A program made the position numbers and the translations under genes. 64,000 nt of DNA from Neptuniibacter sp. CAU 1671 (GTDB taxonomy: Bacteria; Pseudomonadota; Gammaproteobacteria; Pseudomonadales; Balneatricaceae), in contig NZ_JARHUE010000006.1 of assembly GCF_029222905.1 (NCBI RefSeq), forward strand, positions 62,001 to 126,000, read 5' to 3'. Below the pieces are notes generated by a model. It worked only from the letters and a program-made list of their open reading frames with translations. It had not been told where the DNA came from and did no database searches. This document shows, piece after piece, positions 45,723 to 55,473 of this stretch. The stretch's first letter is position 1. Every line of letters begins with the position of its first letter.

Positions 45723-46115
45723 ATGAGCAATATTCCATCTGAATTGAAATATGTTGCCAGTCATGAGTGGGTACGCATCGAAGGCGATGGTACGGTCACT
45801 GTTGGCATTACCGATCATGCTCAGGATCTGCTGGGCGATGTGGTGTTTGTAGAACTGCCTGAAGTGGGTGCTGAAGTCCCCGCAGGTGAAGAAGCCGGTG
45901 TGGTTGAGTCAGTAAAGGCTGCGTCCGATATTTATGCGCCTATCTCTGGTGAAGTGATCGCTGTGAACGAAGATCTGGAAGAATCGCCTGAACTGGTGAA
46001 CTCCGATCCTTACGGCGACGGCTGGTTCTTCAAACTGAAAGTCACCGAACCTGATGAGCTGGCTGAGCTGCTGGATGCTGAGGGTTATGCGGAACACTGT
46101 GAAGCGGATTCCTGA
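45723..46115 (+). CDS. gcvH: Glycine cleavage H protein (lipoyl carrier)
   Basis: 130 residues. The lipoylated Lys65 is in [17 protein letters not shown]. It shuttles the aminomethyl group between P, T and L proteins. AGGA ribosome binding site nine bases upstream. gcvP does not follow; the next gene is rlmI after a hairpin, so the P protein must be encoded outside this window. Confidence 0.97.
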   Translation: MSNIPSELKYVASHEWVRIEGDGTVTVGITDHAQDLLGDVVFVELPEVGAEVPAGEEAGVVESVKAASDIYAPISGEVIAVNEDLEESPELVNSDPYGDGWFFKLKVTEPDELAELLDAEGYAEHCEADS

Positions 46116-46146
46116 TTTCATTCACAGTTAAAAACTGAATTAATAC

Positions 46147-46170
46147 TGTCCCGGCCCAGCGCCGGGACAG
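46147..46170 (+). terminator. GC-rich hairpin after gcvH
   Basis: CTGTCCCGGC pairs perfectly with GCCGGGACAG over a four- to five-base loop, 31 bases after the gcvH stop. No T-run follows, so termination efficiency is doubtful. Confidence 0.5.
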
Positions 46171-46192
46171 CCGTCTCTGATCCTGGATTATC

Positions 46193-47389
46193 ATGTCTCT
46201 GCAAACCTTAAAGTTAAATAGTGGTGCTGACCGTCGCCTGCGTGGCGGTCATGTGTGGATCTACAGCAACGAAGTGGATACCCGTGCCACGCCTCTGAAA
46301 TCGTTTGAGCCAGGTGAGCAGGTGGTGGTTGAAACCGATAAGGGCAAACCCCTGGGTATCGCCTATGTGAACCCGAATACCCTGATCTGTGCGCGGTTGA
46401 TCAGCCGTGACCTCAAGCATGGTCTTGACCGTTCCTTGCTGGTGCACCGGCTGAACATTGCACTGTCGCTCAGACAGCAGAACTTTAAGGACGACTGCTA
46501 CCGACTGGTGTTTGGAGACAGTGACGGGCTGTCCGGGTTGGTGATTGACCGCTTCTACAATGTGTTTGTGGTGCAGGTCTCTACCGCCGGGATGGAACGG
46601 GTGATTCCCGAGATCATTGATGCGCTGAACAAGGTCTTTAAACCAGAGGCAATTCTGCTGAGAAACGACGGCAAAATGCGCGATCTGGAAGGGCTGGAAA
46701 CCTACATCGAAGTGGTTCAGGGCGAGCTGCCAGCACTCTGTCCGCTGATTGAAAATGGTGTTTCGCTGCTGGCGCCACTTGAACATGGTCAGAAAACCGG
46801 CTGGTTCTACGATCACCGGAACAATCGGGCCCGGATGCAGTCACTGGTAAAGGGCAAGCGGGTACTGGATTTGTTCAGCTACGTCGGTGGCTGGGGTGTA
46901 CAGGCCTTGGCGGCGGGAGCCGAGCAGGTGACCTGTGTCGATGCTTCGCATGTGGCGCTGGATGTGGCACTGGAAAATGCCAAGCTGAATGATGCCAGTG
47001 CACGGTTTGATGCCATGCACGGTGATGCGTTTGATGCCTGCAAAGAGCTGATTGAACAGAAACGTAAATTTGATGTGGTGGTATTGGATCCACCGGCGTT
47101 TATCCAGAAGCGTAAAGATATTCGCAATGGCGAACGTGCGTATGCGCGGATGAATAATTTTGCTATTCGTCTGCTGGAGAAGGATGGCATCCTGATTTCA
47201 GCCTCCTGCTCTATGCACCTGCAGCGTGAACGTCTGGTGGATATCATTCGTTCTAATGCCCGTGAACTGGACCGCATGGTACAGATCTTTGATCAGGGCC
47301 ATCAGGGCGCAGACCACCCGATTCATCCTGCCATTCCGGAAACGGATTATTTGAAAGCCTATTTTGCCCGGGTGTTGCCGGCTTTTTAA
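46193..47389 (+). CDS. rlmI: 23S rRNA m5C methyltransferase RlmI-type
   Basis: 398 residues. N-terminal PUA domain (about 1-75; RRLRGGHVWIYSNEV), a linker and a Rossmann methyltransferase with VLDLFSYVGGWGVQALAAGA (SAM site, about residue 224), VVLDPPAFIQKRKD (catalytic DPPA motif) and ASCSMHL, the conserved cysteine of m5C enzymes. It most likely methylates a cytosine of 23S rRNA as E. coli RlmI does. Confidence 0.88.
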   Translation: MSLQTLKLNSGADRRLRGGHVWIYSNEVDTRATPLKSFEPGEQVVVETDKGKPLGIAYVNPNTLICARLISRDLKHGLDRSLLVHRLNIALSLRQQNFKDDCYRLVFGDSDGLSGLVIDRFYNVFVVQVSTAGMERVIPEIIDALNKVFKPEAILLRNDGKMRDLEGLETYIEVVQGELPALCPLIENGVSLLAPLEHGQKTGWFYDHRNNRARMQSLVKGKRVLDLFSYVGGWGVQALAAGAEQVTCVDASHVALDVALENAKLNDASARFDAMHGDAFDACKELIEQKRKFDVVVLDPPAFIQKRKDIRNGERAYARMNNFAIRLLEKDGILISASCSMHLQRERLVDIIRSNARELDRMVQIFDQGHQGADHPIHPAIPETDYLKAYFARVLPAF

Positions 47390-47434
47390 GCCGATCCTCT
47401 ACTGTCCCGGGCTGCACAGCACAGGGGACAACGG

Positions 47435-48472
47435 ATGCAAATGAATACGCTGGGTCAGACTGACCTGACCGTCAGTCGTGTGTGTCTGGGAACCATGACC
47501 TTTGGTAACCAGAACACACAGGCTGAAGCCTTTGAACAACTCGATTATGCCTGGGCGCAGGGTGTTAACTTCCTGGATGCCGCAGAGATGTATCCGATTC
47601 CGGTAAAAGCGGATTATCAGGGCATGACCGAAACGATTATCGGTCGCTGGATGCAGGCCCGGCAAAACCGTGACCAGGTGATTATCGCCACCAAGGTAGC
47701 CGGTCCCGGTGAGATGGTGAGTTTTCTCAGGCCGGATATGCGACTGGATCGTCGCAACATTCGGGCGGCGATTGAAGGCAGCCTGCAACGACTGCAAACC
47801 GATTATATCGACCTCTATCAGCTGCACTGGCCCGATCGGGCAACCAATTATTTTGGTCGCCTGGGTTACCAGCATCAGCCTCAGCTGGACGGCACGCCAA
47901 TTCTTGAAACCCTGCAGGTTTTGCAGGAACTGGTGCAGGAAGGGTTGGTCCGGTACATCGGCCTTTCCAATGAAACAGCCTGGGGCTGTATGACCTTTCT
48001 CAAATATGCCGATCAGCTGGGCTTGCCCCGCGTGGTTTCCGTGCAAAATCCTTATAGTCTGCTTAATCGATCTGCCGAAGTGGGCCTGGCTGAGGTGATG
48101 CAACGTGAATCAGTGGATCTGCTGGCCTATTCGCCACTGGCATTTGGCACTCTGTCCGGGAAGTATCTGCAGGGCGCGAAGCCAGAAGGCGCTCGCCTGA
48201 CGCTCTATCCGGAATATACACGTTATCAGACGGTGCAGGGCCAGCAGGCGGTTGAGGCCTATGTGGATCTGGCCAGAGAGGCGGGTCTGTCTCCGGCAAC
48301 GCTGGCACTGGCATTTGTGAACAGTCGTCCTTTTCTGGGCAGTAACATCATTGGTGCTACTCGTATGGACCAGCTTAGAGAGAACATTGCGGCTGAGCAG
48401 GTGAGCCTGTCGGCTGACCTTGTTGCGCAGATAGAACAGATTCATCAACTTTATTCCAATCCCTGTCCCTGA
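47435..48472 (+). CDS. Aldo/keto reductase (Tas-like)
   Basis: 345 residues, (beta/alpha)8 NADPH-dependent oxidoreductase. Catalytic tetrad can be read: Asp48 and Tyr53 in LDAAEMYPIP, Lys87 in IIATKVAGP and His at about 131 in YQLHWPDR. The MYP(I/V)P block and overall length match the Tas/YghZ branch. The physiological substrate is unknown. GGGGAC upstream of the ATG. A monocistronic gene after rlmI. Confidence 0.85.
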   Translation: MQMNTLGQTDLTVSRVCLGTMTFGNQNTQAEAFEQLDYAWAQGVNFLDAAEMYPIPVKADYQGMTETIIGRWMQARQNRDQVIIATKVAGPGEMVSFLRPDMRLDRRNIRAAIEGSLQRLQTDYIDLYQLHWPDRATNYFGRLGYQHQPQLDGTPILETLQVLQELVQEGLVRYIGLSNETAWGCMTFLKYADQLGLPRVVSVQNPYSLLNRSAEVGLAEVMQRESVDLLAYSPLAFGTLSGKYLQGAKPEGARLTLYPEYTRYQTVQGQQAVEAYVDLAREAGLSPATLALAFVNSRPFLGSNIIGATRMDQLRENIAAEQVSLSADLVAQIEQIHQLYSNPCP

Positions 48473-48562
48473 GGATATTTTGCCCTGCAATGGCTGCACC
48501 CGCTGGCACTTCTGAGCACCTTTGCCACACTGTAATTGAGTTGCTTAAGCAAGGGGTTTGTT

Positions 48563-48970
48563 ATGTTGCAAGTCAAGGATGCTATGTATCCCGTCAGTCA
48601 TCCGCTGCAGCCCGAAATGATGCTGGTTGAGGCGGTGGATCATATTCTGAATGCAGGTGTTATCGGATTGCCGGTGGTTAATCAGGCGCATCAGGTGGTT
48701 GGTTTTTTATCAGAGCATGACTGTCTGCCGTTTCTCATCACGGGAAGCTATCACTGCGACAGTCGTATTCAGGTCAAGGACATCATGCATTCTCCTCCGG
48801 TCACGGTATCGCCCAATAAAAGCATTGTGGATCTGGCGCAGGAGATGGGTCTGAATCGACCGAAGGTGTATGCGGTGGTGGAGGATGGGCGGATGATCGG
48901 ATTGATCACCCGCAGTATGGTCATGCGTGAGCTGAATCAGTCACTCAAACACTGCAAAGTGGTGGCCTGA
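48563..48970 (+). CDS. Stand-alone CBS-pair protein
   Basis: 135 residues from ATG 48563 with a strong AAGGGG ribosome binding site. Two CBS domains fill it: VKDAMYPVSHPLQPEMMLVEAVDHIL and VKDIMHSPPVTVSPNKSIVDLAQEMG, each ending in a VVGFLSEHD/MIGLITRSM strand. Such modules bind adenine nucleotides and act as energy sensors for a partner. No fused effector domain is present and the neighbours give no obvious partner. Confidence 0.85.
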   Translation: MLQVKDAMYPVSHPLQPEMMLVEAVDHILNAGVIGLPVVNQAHQVVGFLSEHDCLPFLITGSYHCDSRIQVKDIMHSPPVTVSPNKSIVDLAQEMGLNRPKVYAVVEDGRMIGLITRSMVMRELNQSLKHCKVVA

Positions 48971-48973
48971 TCT

Positions 48974-49627
48974 TCAACGCAGGCTGATGATGGGCCAGCC
49001 ACGGGCTTCTGCAGTTGCTCTGAGTTTGTCGTCGGGATCTACCGCGACCGGATGACTCACCTGTTCGAGCAGTGGCAGGTCATTAATAGAGTCGCTGTAG
49101 AAAGCGCTGCCTTCCAGTGAGTGCTGGTTCTCGCCTAACCATTGATTCAGACGGGTGACCTTACCGTCCTGAAAGCATGGCGTGCCACTGACCCGGCCGG
49201 TGTAACCGTTTGCGGTCTGCTCCGGTTCTGTGGCAATCAGATCATCCACCCCCAGCGCTGCAGCAATAGGTCCCGTTACAAAACGGTTGGTGGCAGTGAT
49301 AATCAGCAGGAAATCACCCCGTTGCCGGTGTGTCTGCAGGAGTTCTGCTGCCTTGTTCAGCATCATCGGCTGGACCTTTTCCTGCATAAATTGCTGATGC
49401 AGATTATTTAACTGATCCAGTTCCAGCATGGCCAGCGGTCGCAGGGCAAACGCAAGAAACTCCTGAATATCCAGGGTCCCCTCTTTATAACACTGATAGA
49501 AGTGATCATTGGCGCGGCGATACTCATCGGTATCTACGATGCCTTTTTCACACAAAAACTCCCCCCAGGCGTGATCGCTGTCGCCGCCAAGCAGTGTGTT
49601 ATCCAGATCAAAAATTGCCAGTGCCAA
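48974..49627 (-). CDS. HAD-IB family phosphatase (SerB-like)
   Basis: 217 residues from TTG 49627-49625, which has AGGAA at ideal distance; the product then begins with [20 protein letters not shown] motif I is FDLDNTLL, motif [11 protein letters not shown], motif III lysine in DGKVTRL and motif [15 protein letters not shown]. The subclass IB cap follows motif I. Orthologues beside rppH occur in Pseudomonas; the phosphoester substrate is unknown. The frame is open up to 49846, but the upstream part overlaps the rppH promoter area and lacks similarity. Confidence 0.82.
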   Translation of the reverse strand: MALAIFDLDNTLLGGDSDHAWGEFLCEKGIVDTDEYRRANDHFYQCYKEGTLDIQEFLAFALRPLAMLELDQLNNLHQQFMQEKVQPMMLNKAAELLQTHRQRGDFLLIITATNRFVTGPIAAALGVDDLIATEPEQTANGYTGRVSGTPCFQDGKVTRLNQWLGENQHSLEGSAFYSDSINDLPLLEQVSHPVAVDPDDKLRATAEARGWPIISLR

Positions 49628-49805
49628 ACCGAATTCCTGCCTATGAAAGTGGTTAATCGCGGCAAGCATAGGGTGCTTGTCCGGTGATTGCAATCGACCT
49701 GAAGGCCGCGGGTTTTCAGGTCGCAATAAGACTGTAAAGTTAATTTGCTGAAAAATAATGAAATGTGGAACAATAGGTTTTAAAACAGGTGTTAGGAAAT
49801 CAAAG

Positions 49806-50291
49806 GTGATTGATTCAGACGGGTTCAGACCGAATGTCGGTATCATTCTGGCAAACTCACTGGGTCAGGTACTTTGGGCAAGACGGATAGGACAAGACGC
49901 GTGGCAGTTCCCGCAAGGCGGGATTAATGAGCATGAAACGCCGGAAGAGGCGATGTTCAGAGAGCTGCGCGAGGAGGTAGGGCTGTCTCCAGAGGATGTG
50001 GAAATTGTAGCCGTAACCCGCGGTTGGTTACGTTATCGCCTGCCCAAACGCATGATCCGGCGTCATACACAGCCCGTGTGTGTCGGCCAGAAACAAAAAT
50101 GGTATCTGCTGCGTATGCTAAGCGCAGACAGTGCGGTGTCTATCAACAACAGTGAGTCGCCGGAGTTTGATGGCTGGCGATGGGTAAGTTACTGGTATCC
50201 CCTTGGACAGGTGGTCTCATTCAAGCGGGAGGTCTATCGTAAAGCTATGAAGGAGCTTTCTCCTAAACTGACACGCTTTTATAACCTCTAA
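49806..50291 (+). CDS. rppH: RNA pyrophosphohydrolase
   Basis: 161 residues starting at GTG 49806 (AGGAAA about eight bases upstream), giving the classical [15 protein letters not shown]. Nudix box: [20 protein letters not shown] with VG after it. It removes pyrophosphate from the 5' end of mRNA and so starts RNase E-dependent decay. It is followed after 15 bases by ptsP, as in E. coli. Confidence 0.95.
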   Translation: MIDSDGFRPNVGIILANSLGQVLWARRIGQDAWQFPQGGINEHETPEEAMFRELREEVGLSPEDVEIVAVTRGWLRYRLPKRMIRRHTQPVCVGQKQKWYLLRMLSADSAVSINNSESPEFDGWRWVSYWYPLGQVVSFKREVYRKAMKELSPKLTRFYNL

Positions 50292-50306
50292 ATCAGGGCG
50301 AAACGG

Positions 50307-52580
50307 ATGCTGGAAGTGCTGAGAAAGATCGTGCAGGAGGTAAGTCTTGCTCCCGATCTGAAATCAGTAGTCGACATGCTGGTGCAAAGCATACGGCAGG
50401 CTATGCAAACTCAGGTTTGCTCGGTCTACCTGTTTGATGCTGAGGACCACAGCTACGTGTTGATGGCATCCGAGGGCCTGAATAAGGAAGCGATTGGCAG
50501 TGTCCGTCTCTCGGCGGGCGAGGGTCTGGTTGGTTTGGTGGTGCAACGCGCTGAACCGATCAACCTGGAAAAAGCCGATGAACACCCCGCCTTTAAATAC
50601 CTTGAATCCACTGGTGAAGAACGTTTCAGCTCCTTTTTAGGTGTGCCGATCATTCACCACCGTGATGTACTCGGTGTGCTTGTTGTGCAACAGAAGGAAC
50701 AGCGTCGCTTCGATGAGAGCGAAGAAGCGTTTCTGGTCACCCTGTCGGCTCAGTTAGCAGGCGCGATTGCCCATGCCGAGGCGACCGGTTCCCTGGGTTC
50801 TATTGGCGGGCCGGAAAAACCCCAGATCGAACTGCATTTCGAAGGTGTAGCGGGTTCATCCGGAGTCGCGATAGGTCAGGGGGTAGTGATTGCGCCCCCG
50901 GCGGATCTGAACTCTGTGCCGGATAAACCTGCCGGCGATATTGATCGTGAAATCGAAAGTTTTTATGCCGCCCTGGAGCAGGTCCGTAATGATGTGCGGG
51001 AAGTCAGCCTAAGTCTGGCGAAGCGCTTGCGCTCTCAGGAGCAGGCGTTGTTTGATGTTTATCTGCGCATGCTGGAAGACAACGCGCTGGCGGGCGAGGT
51101 GGTTGAGCGGATTCGCAAGGGGCTCTGGGCGCAGGGTGCCTTGCGTGAAGTGGTTCTTGAGCATGTCCGAAAATTTTCCATGATGGATGATGCGTACCTG
51201 CGTGAGCGTGCCACGGATATACGTGATCTGGGCCGCCGGGTACTCGCTTATCTGCAGGAAGCCAATACCCGTCCCACGGAGTTCACGGATACGACCATTC
51301 TGGTGGCGGACGAACTGACGCCAGCCATGCTGGGGGAAGTGCCCAGCGATAAACTGGTGGGCCTGGTGTCTGTGCATGGCTCCAGTAACTCCCATGCCGC
51401 CATTCTGGCGCGCTCCCTGGGTATCCCCACCATTATGGGTGTGGTTGATCTGCCCTATACCAAAATGGACGGTCGTGAACTGGTGCTGGATGGTTATTCC
51501 GGTCGTGTTTATGTTCAGCCGGGGCCGGAACTGCGCAAAGCCTATGAAGATATTCTGCGGGATGAGCGGGAACAGGCCGCCGAGCTGCAAACCCTGAAAA
51601 ATCTGCCTGCAAAAACCCTCGATGGCCATCACGTACCGCTCTGGGTGAACACGGGTTTGCTGGCCGATCTCAGCCGTTCTCTGGAACGTGGTGCCGAGGG
51701 GATTGGTTTGTACCGAACTGAAATCCCGTTTATGACCCGTGAGTTCTTCCCCAGTGAGCAGGAGCAACGGCAGACCTATCACAGCCAGTTAAAAGCGTTC
51801 AGTCCCCGGCCGGTCACCATGCGTACGCTGGATATTGGTGGTGACAAGGCGCTGTCCTATTTCCCAATTGAGGAAGATAACCCGTTCCTCGGCTGGCGCG
51901 GTATCCGTGTAACGCTGGATCATCCCGAAATCTTTATGGTCCAGGTCAGGGCGATGCTGCGGGCTAATGAAGGTCTGGATAACCTGCGTATCATGCTGCC
52001 GATGGTGACCAGTATGCATGAGATTCAGGAAGCCAGTCGTCAAATTGGCCGCGCGGTGCTGGAGCTGCAGGAAGAGGGCTGCAATATCGAACGGCCGGAA
52101 GTTGGGGTGATGGTTGAAGTCCCGGCGGCCGTGTATCAGGTGCGCCAGATTGCCCGGCTGGTGGACTTTATCTCAGTCGGTTCCAATGACCTGGCGCAGT
52201 ATCTGCTGGCGGTGGATCGAAACAATCCAAGGGTTTCTGATCTGTACAATGGTTATCACCCCGCCGTGCTTCAGGCACTGCGATTTGTGGTGCGCGAAGC
52301 GCATAAAGAGGGTGTTCCGGTTTCGATCTGTGGCGAGCTGGCTGGCGAGCCGGGTGGCGCGTTACTGTTGATGGCGATGGGATACGATAGCCTGTCGATG
52401 AACGCCACCAATCTGCCCAAGGTAAAGGCCGCAATTCGTAAGATCAATCTGACCGATGCCCAGGCGTTGCTCAAAGAAGTCATGTCGATGGATGATGCCG
52501 AAGTGATTCAGCAGTTGATTGCGCGGCGTATGGCTGAGCTGGGTGTCTCTCAGCGTTACCTGCCCTTTATTCCCGGTTGA
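50307..52580 (+). CDS. ptsP: Phosphoenolpyruvate-protein phosphotransferase PtsP (EI-Ntr)
   Basis: 757 residues. N-terminal GAF domain (about 1-160; VCSVYLFDAEDHSYVLMAS), then an Enzyme I module: phospho-accepting His in VSVHGSSNSHAAILARSLG (near residue 362), PEP-binding RTLDIGGDKALSYF and FISVGSNDLAQYLLAVDR, and catalytic Cys in VSICGELAG. It starts the nitrogen phosphotransfer chain (PtsP to NPr to PtsN). Its end overlaps the NRDE gene on the other strand by 25 bases. Confidence 0.95.
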   Translation: MLEVLRKIVQEVSLAPDLKSVVDMLVQSIRQAMQTQVCSVYLFDAEDHSYVLMASEGLNKEAIGSVRLSAGEGLVGLVVQRAEPINLEKADEHPAFKYLESTGEERFSSFLGVPIIHHRDVLGVLVVQQKEQRRFDESEEAFLVTLSAQLAGAIAHAEATGSLGSIGGPEKPQIELHFEGVAGSSGVAIGQGVVIAPPADLNSVPDKPAGDIDREIESFYAALEQVRNDVREVSLSLAKRLRSQEQALFDVYLRMLEDNALAGEVVERIRKGLWAQGALREVVLEHVRKFSMMDDAYLRERATDIRDLGRRVLAYLQEANTRPTEFTDTTILVADELTPAMLGEVPSDKLVGLVSVHGSSNSHAAILARSLGIPTIMGVVDLPYTKMDGRELVLDGYSGRVYVQPGPELRKAYEDILRDEREQAAELQTLKNLPAKTLDGHHVPLWVNTGLLADLSRSLERGAEGIGLYRTEIPFMTREFFPSEQEQRQTYHSQLKAFSPRPVTMRTLDIGGDKALSYFPIEEDNPFLGWRGIRVTLDHPEIFMVQVRAMLRANEGLDNLRIMLPMVTSMHEIQEASRQIGRAVLELQEEGCNIERPEVGVMVEVPAAVYQVRQIARLVDFISVGSNDLAQYLLAVDRNNPRVSDLYNGYHPAVLQALRFVVREAHKEGVPVSICGELAGEPGGALLLMAMGYDSLSMNATNLPKVKAAIRKINLTDAQALLKEVMSMDDAEVIQQLIARRMAELGVSQRYLPFIPG

Positions 52581-53362
52581 TCACTCTGTTCCTCAGTCCC
52601 AAACACCGGTAAAACCATCGATACCTGAACCGGCTGGTCCCCATCCTTTTCCGGATATGAAAATTCATACAGCGAGGTTTCACCTGTTTTTGCCTGCAAC
52701 AGTACTGATGTGGCCCGTGTGCCATAGGTTTCCGATGCTATAAATGCCGAAGAGAGCAGTTGTTCAAGCGCTGCTCCGACCCCGGTATCGGGTAGAGCCT
52801 CAGGAGGTGGTTGGGTTGTATCCAGCATCGGCCTGCGCAGTGCTTCAATGGAGACTGCCTGTTCAAGTTGTGCGGTCAGGGCCTGCCGCGCTCTGGTGAG
52901 CTTAGGCCAGGGGGTATCCAGCAGGGCGTTGCTCAGCCCGTAGATGCCCGGGGTAAGTTTTCGGATGCCCGGTGTCCTGTTGGAGTAATAAAACAGTCCG
53001 CTGGCATCACCCAGGATCAGGTTAAAACCGGGATATAGAGCTGCGGTTCTATTCAACTCCGTTAAATAGGTGCGGGCATCCGCTGTGCCGGTCAGAAAGG
53101 CATGGGTCAAAGTCCCTCTCGAATACCCTTCTACAGAGGCGGTTTTTCCTTCACGGTAATTGGTGATCGCGGCAAAGCGGCCTTGTTGATGGATGCCAAG
53201 CCAGGTGCCGCCAGCCAATAGATCGCGCCCGGCATAGAGGCCCGGATAGTCAGACCAGGGTGCCAGGGCCTGAGTGGGCCTGTCATAAAACTCGTCCCGG
53301 TTGGCCAGTACAATCAACGGGAAATCAGGGTGAGCGCGGTAGGCAAAGACGATCAGACACAT
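52556..53362 (-). CDS. NRDE-family protein
   Basis: 268 residues. Begins MCLIVFAYRAHPDFPLIVLANRDEFYDRPT, with the Cys2 and NRDE motif that define this family (related to eukaryotic TANGO2), then WLGIHQQGRFAAITNYRE and YGLSNALLDTPWPKL. Members are cytoplasmic, of uncertain biochemical role; links to heme handling have been proposed for TANGO2. It is convergent with ptsP, a neighbour arrangement not found in E. coli. Confidence 0.82.
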   Translation of the reverse strand: MCLIVFAYRAHPDFPLIVLANRDEFYDRPTQALAPWSDYPGLYAGRDLLAGGTWLGIHQQGRFAAITNYREGKTASVEGYSRGTLTHAFLTGTADARTYLTELNRTAALYPGFNLILGDASGLFYYSNRTPGIRKLTPGIYGLSNALLDTPWPKLTRARQALTAQLEQAVSIEALRRPMLDTTQPPPEALPDTGVGAALEQLLSSAFIASETYGTRATSVLLQAKTGETSLYEFSYPEKDGDQPVQVSMVLPVFGTEEQSDQPGIKGR

Positions 53363-53452
53363 GATGGAAGTAAAAACGCTGTATTTTCGCTAAGATAGCA
53401 CGCTCATACGGGTCCGATTAAATTTTTCGATGTCACTGATACAGGCTTTTTA

Positions 53453-54250
53453 ATGTTACTGACGCTTATTACTTACCTTGTGTTGGGTGCTCTGGCAGGC
53501 ACGGTTGCAGGCCTGTTCGGCATTGGTGGCGGTTTGCTGATCGTGCCGGTACTGATCTTTAGTTTTCAGGCGCAGGGTATGTCTGCAGAGGTGCTGACGC
53601 ATGCTGCTGTGGCGACCTCCCTCGCCACTATCGTGATTACCTCGATCAGTTCGACACTGGCTCACAACAAAAAACGGGCGGTGCGCTGGGATATTTTCTG
53701 GCCCTTAGCATTTGGCATCCTGTTTGGCGCTGTGCTGGGTGTGAATACGGCTGTTCAGTTGCCCGGTGCATGGCTGCAGATTGCGCTGGGTTGTTTTGCG
53801 TTGGTGGTCGCGGTGCAGATGGCCTTGAACCTGAAGCCTGATGCAGGTGAAACCGCAGTCTCCAAACCCGGTCTGTCGGGTGCTGGTGTGGTGATTGGCT
53901 GGGCCTCGAGTATTTTTGGCATCGGTGGTGGTACCCTGACAGTGCCTTATCTGTCCTGGAAGCGGGTCGTAATGCAGCAGGCGGTAGCGACCTCCGCGGC
54001 TTGTGGTTTGCCGATTGCAATCACGGCAGCATTAACCAATATCTGGGTGGGATGGCATGCACCTGAGATGCCCGAGTGGAGCGCGGGTTATATTTACCTG
54101 CCTGCATTTGTGGGCATTGTTCTGACCAGTTCTGTATTTGCCAAAGTGGGCGCGAAACTGGCCCATAGCCTGCCACCTGTATTACTGAAACGGATATTTG
54201 CCCTGTTTCTGGTAGTCGTGGGCCTGCGTTTTTTACTCACCAATCTGTGA
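53453..54250 (+). CDS. TauE/SafE family membrane exporter
   Basis: 265 residues with about eight hydrophobic segments and the duplicated family motif: AGLFGIGGGLLIVPVL (about residue 18) and SSIFGIGGGTLTVPYLSW (about 153). Characterised members export sulfite, sulfoacetate or related organosulfur anions. A sulfite dehydrogenase pair lies 0.9 kb downstream beyond lgt, so sulfite export is a reasonable inference. It is read in the same direction as lgt, 18 bases before it. Confidence 0.85.
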   Translation: MLLTLITYLVLGALAGTVAGLFGIGGGLLIVPVLIFSFQAQGMSAEVLTHAAVATSLATIVITSISSTLAHNKKRAVRWDIFWPLAFGILFGAVLGVNTAVQLPGAWLQIALGCFALVVAVQMALNLKPDAGETAVSKPGLSGAGVVIGWASSIFGIGGGTLTVPYLSWKRVVMQQAVATSAACGLPIAITAALTNIWVGWHAPEMPEWSAGYIYLPAFVGIVLTSSVFAKVGAKLAHSLPPVLLKRIFALFLVVVGLRFLLTNL

Positions 54251-54268
54251 TGACAAGGGAGAACAGCT

Positions 54269-55063
54269 GTGTGGGTGCATAATATTGATCCGGTGGCCGT
54301 GAATCTGGGGCCACTTCAGATCCATTGGTATGGCCTTATGTATTTGCTGGGTTTTGCTTCAGCCTGGTGGCTGGGCGTACAGCGTGCACGCCGTACCGAT
54401 TCAGGCTGGACCGAAGAGCAGGTTTCGGATCTTATTTTCTGGGGCGCCATCGGGGTGATTCTCGGCGGACGTCTGGGTTATGTGCTGTTCTACAATTTTG
54501 GTCAGTTCCTGCAGGACCCGCTCTGGTTATTTGCGATCTGGGAAGGTGGCATGTCATTCCACGGCGGTCTGATCGGTGTCATCGTGGTGATGTATCTGTT
54601 TGCCCGTAAGCAGGGTAAGACCTGGATGCAGGTGACAGACTTTCTTGCACCGCTGGTGCCAATTGGTCTGGGTGCAGGGCGCATAGGTAATTTTATCGGG
54701 GGTGAGCTCTGGGGGCGAACAACAGATCTGCCCTGGGCAATTGTGTTCCCCCGCAGTGGCGATGGTATCCCCCGGCATCCATCGCAGCTGTATGAGTTTG
54801 CGCTGGAAGGGGTGCTTCTGTTCCTGATCCTCTGGTGGTTCTCAAACAAACCTCGTCCAACCCGGGCAGTCTCCGGTTTGTTTCTGTTGCTCTATGGAAT
54901 GTTCCGGATTCTGGTTGAGTTTTTCCGTGAGCCGGATATTCAGCTTGGTTTTGTGGCGCTGGATTGGGTGACGCAGGGGCAACTGCTGTCGTTGCCTATG
55001 GTGGTGCTGGGCTGTGTTCTGTTGTGGCTTGCTTACCGCCCAATGACCCGGTTGGAGAAGTAA
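54269..55063 (+). CDS. lgt: Prolipoprotein diacylglyceryl transferase
   Basis: 264 residues, seven hydrophobic segments. It transfers diacylglycerol from phosphatidylglycerol to the lipobox cysteine. Visible motifs: [33 protein letters not shown] and [16 protein letters not shown] with the essential Arg138 and Asn141. The signature normally reads GNFINGE; here residue 144 is Gly instead of Asn. The start is GTG 54269 with AAGGGAG upstream. Gene order rppH-ptsP-lgt matches E. coli, with two extra genes inserted before lgt. Confidence 0.95.
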   Translation: MWVHNIDPVAVNLGPLQIHWYGLMYLLGFASAWWLGVQRARRTDSGWTEEQVSDLIFWGAIGVILGGRLGYVLFYNFGQFLQDPLWLFAIWEGGMSFHGGLIGVIVVMYLFARKQGKTWMQVTDFLAPLVPIGLGAGRIGNFIGGELWGRTTDLPWAIVFPRSGDGIPRHPSQLYEFALEGVLLFLILWWFSNKPRPTRAVSGLFLLLYGMFRILVEFFREPDIQLGFVALDWVTQGQLLSLPMVVLGCVLLWLAYRPMTRLEK

Positions 55064-55089
55064 CGCCGACCGGCTAAGTCACCCAGAAT

Positions 55090-55407
55090 TTATTCGAGTC
55101 GGCTGGCGGTAGAGACATAGTGGGCGATGGCTTTGATCTCCTGAGCAGAGAGGGTTTCATCAAAGGCGGGCATCACCCCGCTACCGCCTGTGACCACATT
55201 GATCACCTGCTCTAAGCTGGGTTTCAATTCATTCAGGTTGGGTCCTACCTCACCACTGGCACCCGCTTCCTTTAGCGTATGGCAGATCGTGCACGAGGGT
55301 ACCGCGCCTTCAGTAAAAAGCGCTCGGCCGGTTTCATACAGCGGGTCTGCGTTTATAACGCTGCTCAGCATTATGCTTGCCGCTGTCAGTATGCGAATGT
55401 ATGGCAT
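55090..55407 (-). CDS. Class I cytochrome c, SorB-like sulfite dehydrogenase subunit
   Basis: 105 residues with a signal peptide (cleavage near residue 20). One heme-binding CTICH (Cys39, Cys42, His43) and the axial Met79 in GVMPAFDETLSAQEI. It is exported and would take electrons from the molybdenum subunit encoded directly upstream on the same strand (66-base gap), as SorB does for SorA in Starkeya. Gene name withheld because the family is diverse. Confidence 0.8.
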   Translation of the reverse strand: MPYIRILTAASIMLSSVINADPLYETGRALFTEGAVPSCTICHTLKEAGASGEVGPNLNELKPSLEQVINVVTGGSGVMPAFDETLSAQEIKAIAHYVSTASRLE

Positions 55408-55473
55408 GTCTCCACCTATCTAGCGCTTTCAGAGAGGGGCACCCCAAGGGTGCCCTGATTCGTTCTGTCAGGT

